A stretch of DNA of 6,739 nt, from assembly GCA_023422005.1 (NCBI GenBank), contig JAEZSC010000099.1, forward strand, positions 1 to 6,739, in the 5' to 3' direction. Below are positions 1 to 4,640 of the stretch, piece by piece (position 1 is the stretch's first letter; the number at the start of each line of letters is the position of its first letter). The notes beneath the pieces were generated by a model. It was not told the DNA's origin. It saw only the letters and a program-made list of their open reading frames with translations, and did not search any database. A program made the position numbers and the translations under genes. This stretch comes from Bacillota bacterium (lineage in GTDB: Bacteria; Bacillota; Clostridia; Christensenellales; UMGS416).

Positions 1-21
1 AGTGTGGAAGGAAACCGATGA
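1..21 (+). CDS. Possible 3' end of an upstream operon gene
   Basis: Reading from base 1, the codons are open for six residues (SVEGNR) and then hit TGA at 19-21. That stop overlaps the ATG of the glycosyltransferase in an ATGA arrangement, which is typical of translationally coupled genes in polysaccharide operons. With only six codons visible, neither the frame nor the product can be confirmed. It may equally be untranslated leader. Confidence 0.25.
   Translation, partial: SVEGNR
6..13 (+). promoter_or_regulatory. Ribosome binding site of the glycosyltransferase
   Basis: A purine run GGAAGGAA lies four bases before the ATG at 18. It matches a Shine-Dalgarno sequence at a usable spacing and supports that ATG as the true start. 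Confidence 0.7.
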
Positions 22-1259
22 AGCCATTGAGGGTGCTGCTGCTTACCGTATACTACGAGCCGGAGATCACGGCTGTGGCGACCTACGTGTCGCAGGTCGT
101 GAAGGACCTGGCTCGGCAGGGGTGCGAAGTGCAGGTGGTTGCCCCGATGCCCACACGGGATGTGGACAAGCAGACGAGGCTGGCTTACCGCAAACGGCCT
201 CTGGAAGTGCAGGAGGAGGGCCGGTTGCGCATCCGCCGCGTGTACGTGCCCTTTCGTGAGCCGCGCAAGTTGATGGCCAGAGCGCTGCGCTATGCGCTGG
301 TCATGCTGGTGCTCTTCGGCCAGGCGCTCCTTCGGCCTGCCGACGTGGTGCTTCTGTTCAGCGCTCCTCCGCTTTTTGGCCTGTTGGGCGCGGCGCTTAG
401 GGTGTTCCGCCGCACGCCGGTTGTCTATTATCTGCAAGATATCTTCCCAGACTCGATGATCAACAGCGGCGTGTCCACCAGCCGGTGGCCTGTTGTGCTG
501 GGCAAGTGGATGGAGCGGGTGACCTATCGCGCCGCCAATCGCATCATCGTCATCTGCCGGGATTTCCGCGACAACCTGCTTCGTAAGGGCGTAAACGCAG
601 AAAAAATGGATCTGATCTACAACTGGGTGGATGAGAACGCCGTGCAGCCCGTGCCCCGCGCGCAGAACTGCCTTGTGGAGCGCCTGGGGTTGGACCCGGA
701 CGCCTTTTATGTGACCTACAGCGGCAATGTTGGCCACACACAGAACTTGGAGATGATGGTGGACGCTGCCGTGGCGCTCAAGGACCGGCGCGATATCCGC
801 TTTCTGATTATAGGCAATGGCGCCTATGAGGATGCCATCAAGGCCTATGCTGCCGATAAATGCGCGGACAACGTGGACTTTGTACCGTTTCAGGATGTCA
901 GAGATATTTCCCATGTGTTAAGCATTGGGGATGTGGGCGTAATTCTCTCCAAAAGGAACATCGGACGCAACTCCTTCCCCAGCAAAACATGGAACATCAT
1001 GGCCGCGGAACGACCGCTCATCGCGTCTTTCGATATGGACAGCGAACTGCGTGACATCATCGCCCAGGCCGACTGCGGGTTTTATGTGCCACCGGATGAC
1101 TGCGAAGCCTTTGTGCAGGCCATCCTTAGGCTGTATGGTGACCGTCAGCTCTGCCAGCGCCTGGGATGCAATGGCAGGCGGTACATCGAGCAGAATTTGA
1201 CCAGAACGTATGGCACCGCCAAGGTGCACAACGTGATGCAAAAGGCCGCCGGGCGCTAA
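18..1259 (+). CDS. Glycosyltransferase family 4, WbuB-like
   Basis: This 413-residue protein is a cytoplasmic, probably membrane-associated GT-B fold glycosyltransferase. It should transfer a sugar from a nucleotide-sugar donor to a lipid-linked surface-polysaccharide intermediate. The N-terminal acceptor domain opens with a Rossmann strand (residues 4-12) and the YYEPE segment. Hydrophobic stretches at about 92-104 and 107-128 could contact the membrane. DIFPDS lies at 141-146 and YNWVD at 201-205. The donor domain has YSGNVGHTQNLE (234-245), then PSKTWNIMAAERPLIAS (321-337). In the latter, the usual GT4 E-x7-E motif reads K323-x7-E331, as I recall for the WbuB/colanic-acid-type subfamily. 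Length is normal and the ATG at 18 has a good ribosome binding site. The gene sits 18 nt before a GDP-fucose synthesis gene, so a fucosyl or related deoxysugar donor is plausible, but the sequence does not reveal the substrate. The family call is firm; specificity is unknown. Confidence 0.9.
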   Translation: MKPLRVLLLTVYYEPEITAVATYVSQVVKDLARQGCEVQVVAPMPTRDVDKQTRLAYRKRPLEVQEEGRLRIRRVYVPFREPRKLMARALRYALVMLVLFGQALLRPADVVLLFSAPPLFGLLGAALRVFRRTPVVYYLQDIFPDSMINSGVSTSRWPVVLGKWMERVTYRAANRIIVICRDFRDNLLRKGVNAEKMDLIYNWVDENAVQPVPRAQNCLVERLGLDPDAFYVTYSGNVGHTQNLEMMVDAAVALKDRRDIRFLIIGNGAYEDAIKAYAADKCADNVDFVPFQDVRDISHVLSIGDVGVILSKRNIGRNSFPSKTWNIMAAERPLIASFDMDSELRDIIAQADCGFYVPPDDCEAFVQAILRLYGDRQLCQRLGCNGRRYIEQNLTRTYGTAKVHNVMQKAAGR

Positions 1260-1277
1260 CGCCCCGCGGGAATTGGA

Positions 1278-4200
1278 GTGAGTGAAATAGCTATCAATCG
1301 AGGCGCGATGAACGATCTGTTTCTCGCGCAAAGCTATCTGGACAGCTGGAATGAATATCAATATGTGTTGACCCATAACAAGGCTCCGCGTTGGGATTGG
1401 TTTGTCATAACCGCTTCCAACGAGGAGCAGGCAAGCGCTTATCGCCTGCAGATCGAGCGCCGCCAGGCGCTGGGGCTCCTGGCCCAGGGCACCCGCTTTG
1501 CCGTTATCGCCGACCCCGAGGGCAAGCGCGTGGGCAGCGGCGGCGCCACGCTCAACGTGCTGCGCCACATCGCCCGGGAGACCGGCCGTACCGATTTCAC
1601 CGGCCTGCGCATCGCCCTGCTGCACAGCGGCGGCGACAGCAAGCGCATTCCACAGTATTCCGCGTTGGGCAAGCTGTTCTCCTATGTACCGCGGCAGCTG
1701 CCTGATGGCCGCGTCAGCACGCTGTTCGATGAATTCATCCTGTCGCTTTCGGGGCTGCCCGGCCGCATGAGCGACGGCCTGCTGGTGTTAAGCGGCGATG
1801 TGCTGCTGCTGTTCAACGCTCTGCAGATCGATCTGCAGCTGGAGGGCGCGGCATGCATCTCCATGAAGGCGCTGGTGCAGACCGGCGTGAACCACGGCGT
1901 GTTTTTAAGCGACAGCAAGGGCAGGGTGGAGCGTTTCCTGCACAAGCTGCCCGAAGCGCAGCTTCGCGCGCTGGGGGCTGTGAATGAGCGAGGCTGTGTG
2001 GACATCGACACCGGCGCTATATGGCTCTCCGGCCAGGTGGCCACTGCGCTGTACTCGGTGGTGTTGCGCGATGGCCAGCCGGAAGACGAGTTGTTTGCTC
2101 GCTACGTCAACAGCCGCGAGCGTCTGAGTTTTTATGGGGATTTCCTCTTCCCACTGGCGCATGCGTCCACGCTGGAAGATTATCAGGACCAGGCGGCGGA
2201 GGGGGAGGCCGGGCCAGCCCTGGCAGCTTGCCGTAGGGCGCTTTGGCAGGCGCTGCACGGCTATCCGCTGCACATCATCCGCATGGCGCCGGCGGAGTTC
2301 ATCCATTTCGGCACCACGGCGGAACTGCGCGCGCTGATGCTCTCGGCCGGCAGCCGCTACAGTCATCTGGATTGGAACAGCCATGTTTTGGCCGTGGGCC
2401 AAGGCGCGGATATGGCCATGGTCAACAGCATCGTGCGAGAGGGCGCTCAGGCGCAAGCCGGCTGTTACCTGGAGGATACCGAACTGCTGCCCGGTGCGAG
2501 GCTGGGCAGCGGTTGTGTGCTCAGCCATGTAACCTTTGGCTCGGAGCTGCCCCCAGACAGCCTGCTGCACATGCTGCCCCAGGCTGACGGGAGATTTGTC
2601 GCTCGTCTGTGCGCAGTGGGAGACAATCCCAAGCTTGGTCTGCGCGACGGTGGTACGTTGCTTGGCTGTCCGCTGGAGGAGTTCCTGCGCGCCAACACCA
2701 TAAAGGAGGCCGATGTCTGGCCCGGTGCGGACCGTTCGCTGTGGACGGCGCGGCTGTTTCCGCTGGCCGCTACGGCCGAAGAGGCGGTGCGCTCGTCGCT
2801 GGCTTTGCTGGGCATGGCCCGTGGCGAGGCCCCGGCGCAGGCCGTGGCTGCCTGGCTGGCGGCGCCCCGCATCAGCCTGATGGATAGCTTCGAGCGCGCC
2901 GACGTAGGGGCTATCCTGCGCCAAAGCGCCGCATTGGAGGATCGTATTCGCTCCTCGCTCTTTATTACGCGGTTGGCCGAGGGGTGCAAGGCTTCCGAGG
3001 CTGCCCAAGCGTTGGGAGACCGCCAGGCGCTGGTCCGGCGCGCCGCCGTGGCGCTCGCGCAAGCTCAGTGTCTGCCGCACGAGATCCGCAGCCGTGTATA
3101 TCGCACACTGGCTTCCTTGAGTGATGAACGCTCCCTGGCCCTGGATGAAACGTCGGAGGCGTTGGAGGATGCCTGCTACCGGCTCATCAACGAACGCATA
3201 CAGGAGGTCACCTTCTCGCAGTTATCCAGCCAGCCGCCAAGGCCGCTGGCCGGGCCGGTGTCCGTCAGCCTGCCTGTGCGGGTAAACTGGGGCGGCGGGT
3301 GGTCCGACACGCCGCCCTACTGTCTGGAGCGCGGCGGCACCGTGTTCAACGCTGCCATCACGCTAAAAGGGCAGCGCCCGGTCAAGGTAGCGGTGGAACC
3401 TTTGGCGCAGCCGCTGGTTGTGCTGCGCAGCGTGGATTTGGGTGTCAGCCGAGTGGCATCCTCCTTTGCCGAGCTGCGGCCCGATGCCGACCCCAACGAC
3501 CCCTTCGGCCTGGCCAAGGCAGCCCTTGCCGTGCAGGGATTGCTCCCGGACCCCTCCAGGGAGCCCGCCTTTGACCAGTGGCTGCAGGGGTTGGGCGGTG
3601 GCTTTTGCATTAGCTCCGAGGTGGACGTGCCCAAGGGCAGCGGTCTGGGCACCAGCAGCATATTGGCCGGCGCATTGGTGCAGGCGCTCAGCCGCGCCTT
3701 CGGCCAGCCGCTCACGCTGGATGCTCTCTTTGGACGCGTGCTGTGCATCGAGCAGATGCTTTCCACCGGCGGAGGCTGGCAGGATCAGGTGGGAGGGATT
3801 GTGCCCGGTATCAAGCTGATCCGCTCGGCCCCCGGCGCGCAGCAGCGCCTGCAGGTGCGGTGCGCGGAGCTTTCCCAGCCCACACTGCAGGAGCTTTCCG
3901 AGCGCTTCGTGCTCGTATACACCGGCCAGCGCCGCCTGGCCCGCAACCTGCTGCGGGATATCATGGGCAAATATCTGCTCAATGACCCGCAAACGGTGCA
4001 GATTCTCAACGACATTCAACAGTTGGCGGTGCTGATGTGCTTCGATCTGGAGCGCGGCGATGTGGACGGCTTTGCCCGCCTGCTGGACCGCCATTGGGAG
4101 CTCAGCCGCAAGCTGGACCCCGGCTCCACCAACACGTGCATCGATCAGATCGTCGCCGAATGCCGCCCTTACATCGACGGTGTGATGATCGCCGGCGCCG

Positions 4201-4328
4201 GCGGCGGTGGCTTTTTACAGATGGTGCTCAAGCGCGGTGTGACCGCCGCGCAGTTAAGCGACTGCCTGGCCGATGTGTTTCAGGACAACGGAATCGCCGT
4301 GTGGGAGAGCGCGTTTTCTTTTGAATGA
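1278..4328 (+). CDS. fkp: Bifunctional L-fucokinase / GDP-L-fucose pyrophosphorylase
   Basis: A cytosolic salvage enzyme: the C-terminal kinase makes fucose-1-phosphate from L-fucose and ATP, and the N-terminal domain condenses it with GTP to GDP-L-fucose. In the 1016 residues, the guanylyltransferase domain carries GSGGATLNVLRHI (86-98), HSGGDSKRIP (116-125), LSGDVLL (171-177) and FIHFGTT (341-347). It is followed by a beta-helix-like segment (about 370-440) and DNPK (449-452). A helical linker (about 500-650) leads into the GHMP kinase: VNWGGGWSDTPP (669-680), PKGSGLGTSSI (785-795), GGGWQDQVGG (831-840; probable catalytic Asp836) and GAGGGGF (973-979). All key motifs are intact. Length and the motifs between the domains resemble plant FKGP (about 1,055 aa) more than the shorter Bacteroides Fkp (about 950 aa), as I recall. 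It is probably cotranscribed with the preceding glycosyltransferase. The start is GTG at 1278 or, perhaps better, ATG at 1308. A related sugar-1-phosphate substrate cannot be excluded. Confidence 0.9.
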   Translation: MSEIAINRGAMNDLFLAQSYLDSWNEYQYVLTHNKAPRWDWFVITASNEEQASAYRLQIERRQALGLLAQGTRFAVIADPEGKRVGSGGATLNVLRHIARETGRTDFTGLRIALLHSGGDSKRIPQYSALGKLFSYVPRQLPDGRVSTLFDEFILSLSGLPGRMSDGLLVLSGDVLLLFNALQIDLQLEGAACISMKALVQTGVNHGVFLSDSKGRVERFLHKLPEAQLRALGAVNERGCVDIDTGAIWLSGQVATALYSVVLRDGQPEDELFARYVNSRERLSFYGDFLFPLAHASTLEDYQDQAAEGEAGPALAACRRALWQALHGYPLHIIRMAPAEFIHFGTTAELRALMLSAGSRYSHLDWNSHVLAVGQGADMAMVNSIVREGAQAQAGCYLEDTELLPGARLGSGCVLSHVTFGSELPPDSLLHMLPQADGRFVARLCAVGDNPKLGLRDGGTLLGCPLEEFLRANTIKEADVWPGADRSLWTARLFPLAATAEEAVRSSLALLGMARGEAPAQAVAAWLAAPRISLMDSFERADVGAILRQSAALEDRIRSSLFITRLAEGCKASEAAQALGDRQALVRRAAVALAQAQCLPHEIRSRVYRTLASLSDERSLALDETSEALEDACYRLINERIQEVTFSQLSSQPPRPLAGPVSVSLPVRVNWGGGWSDTPPYCLERGGTVFNAAITLKGQRPVKVAVEPLAQPLVVLRSVDLGVSRVASSFAELRPDADPNDPFGLAKAALAVQGLLPDPSREPAFDQWLQGLGGGFCISSEVDVPKGSGLGTSSILAGALVQALSRAFGQPLTLDALFGRVLCIEQMLSTGGGWQDQVGGIVPGIKLIRSAPGAQQRLQVRCAELSQPTLQELSERFVLVYTGQRRLARNLLRDIMGKYLLNDPQTVQILNDIQQLAVLMCFDLERGDVDGFARLLDRHWELSRKLDPGSTNTCIDQIVAECRPYIDGVMIAGAGGGGFLQMVLKRGVTAAQLSDCLADVFQDNGIAVWESAFSFE
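1300..1303 (+). promoter_or_regulatory. Shine-Dalgarno candidate for an internal ATG start at 1308
   Basis: GAGG lies four bases before an in-frame ATG at 1308. The upstream GTG at 1278 has GGGA at 1268-1271 six bases before it. Homology to the fucose-salvage family seems to begin only after the ATG (MNDLF...). The ten residues between the two starts show no family features, so 1308 may be the real start. Confidence 0.35.
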
Positions 4329-4402
4329 CACAGCCGCTCAAGGCGCGGCAACACCGAAGCGAACCGTTTTCAGAATATTCACAAAATGGAAATCCCTTCG
4401 TA

Positions 4403-4431
4403 ACAACATCCGCCGGGTTTCGCGTTATACT
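4403..4431 (+). promoter_or_regulatory. Possible promoter upstream of the structured intergenic RNA
   Basis: TATACT at 4426-4431 is a good -10 hexamer. Seventeen bases upstream is ACAACA (4403-4408), a weak -35 matching TTGACA at only three of six positions. The preceding 4365-4395 is noticeably AT-richer than its surroundings. If real, transcription would start near 4438-4440, just before the foldable segment. The weak -35 makes this tentative. Confidence 0.3.
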
Positions 4432-4437
4432 GTAGCC

Positions 4438-4566
4438 GAAGACAGACGAACAGCCCCGCTGGGGCCGTACATAGATGGAAAGCCGCGTCGGGTGCAAGAC
4501 GGCGGGGCGCCCTCTGCGGCAAGCAAATAATCCGCCGTTTGGGATCGCGCTAAGCGGTCCTTTTTT
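4438..4566 (+). ncRNA. Candidate small structured RNA, or structured 3' UTR
   Basis: About 129 nt between a -10-like box and an intrinsic terminator. A 5-bp hairpin (4453-4457 with 4461-4465) comes first. Next, GCCGC 4482-4486 pairs with GCGGC 4516-4520 to close a junction. That junction encloses hairpin 4487-4489/4498-4500, with the loop GGGTGCAA, and hairpin 4501-4504/4508-4511. A competing helix pairs 4499-4505 perfectly with 4532-4538, extendable with G-U pairs, so the two folds exclude each other. The terminator stem closes the transcript. No plus-strand gene follows in the window, so a cis-acting leader is unlikely. A stand-alone small RNA or the end of the fucose-operon transcript both fit. 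I do not recognise an RNA family; 6S, SRP, tmRNA and common riboswitch cores do not match. Confidence 0.35.
4542..4566 (+). terminator. Intrinsic terminator of the plus-strand transcript
   Basis: GGATCGC (4542-4548) pairs with GCGGTCC (4554-4560), a 7-bp stem with one G-U pair and a GCTAA loop, followed directly by six T (4561-4566). It would end transcription of the glycosyltransferase-fucokinase operon and of any RNA starting near 4438. There is no T-run on the opposite side, so it acts in one direction only. Confidence 0.8.
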
Positions 4567-4589
4567 GATTGTCAGAGGTGGTTATGAGT

Positions 4590-4624
4590 AAAAAAGATCA
4601 GCCCGGAACATGTCCGGGCTGACC
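4590..4624 (-). terminator. Intrinsic terminator of the peptidase gene
   Basis: On the minus strand a 12-bp stem (4613-4624 with 4596-4607, one G-U pair) with a 5-nt loop (4608-4612) runs straight into six T (4595-4590). It begins 16 nt after the peptidase stop codon at 4641-4643. This is a strong, unidirectional rho-independent terminator facing the plus-strand one 23 nt away. Confidence 0.92.
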
Positions 4625-4640
4625 AGGTTGCCTTAGGGGA

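Noticed and set aside
918..1625. Minus-strand open frame spanning the glycosyltransferase-fucokinase junction
   Set aside because: It is antisense to two well-supported genes and has no recognisable domain.
1905..3080. Long minus-strand open frame (391 codons) within the fucose enzyme gene
   Set aside because: It lies fully opposite a gene with intact family motifs and has low-complexity Gln/Arg/Ala-rich sequence with no recognisable domain. It is a by-product of high GC.
3363..4094. Minus-strand open frame opposite the kinase domain
   Set aside because: It is Gln/His/Ala-rich shadow sequence antisense to conserved GHMP kinase motifs.
4333..4349. Hairpin GCCGC/GCGGC just after the fucose enzyme stop as a terminator
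   Set aside because: The stem is only 5 bp and no T-run follows it. The terminator at 4542-4566 is far better.
4461..4505. Guanidine-III riboswitch-like words (GCCGTAC and CAAGACGGCG)
   Set aside because: Both words recall that class and could pair, but the spacing is too long, the flanking P1 helix is missing, and no plus-strand transporter gene follows.
4273..4530. Small plus-strand frame crossing the fucose enzyme end into the intergenic region
   Set aside because: It starts inside the kinase gene in another frame, its product has no domain, and it overlaps the structured RNA segment.
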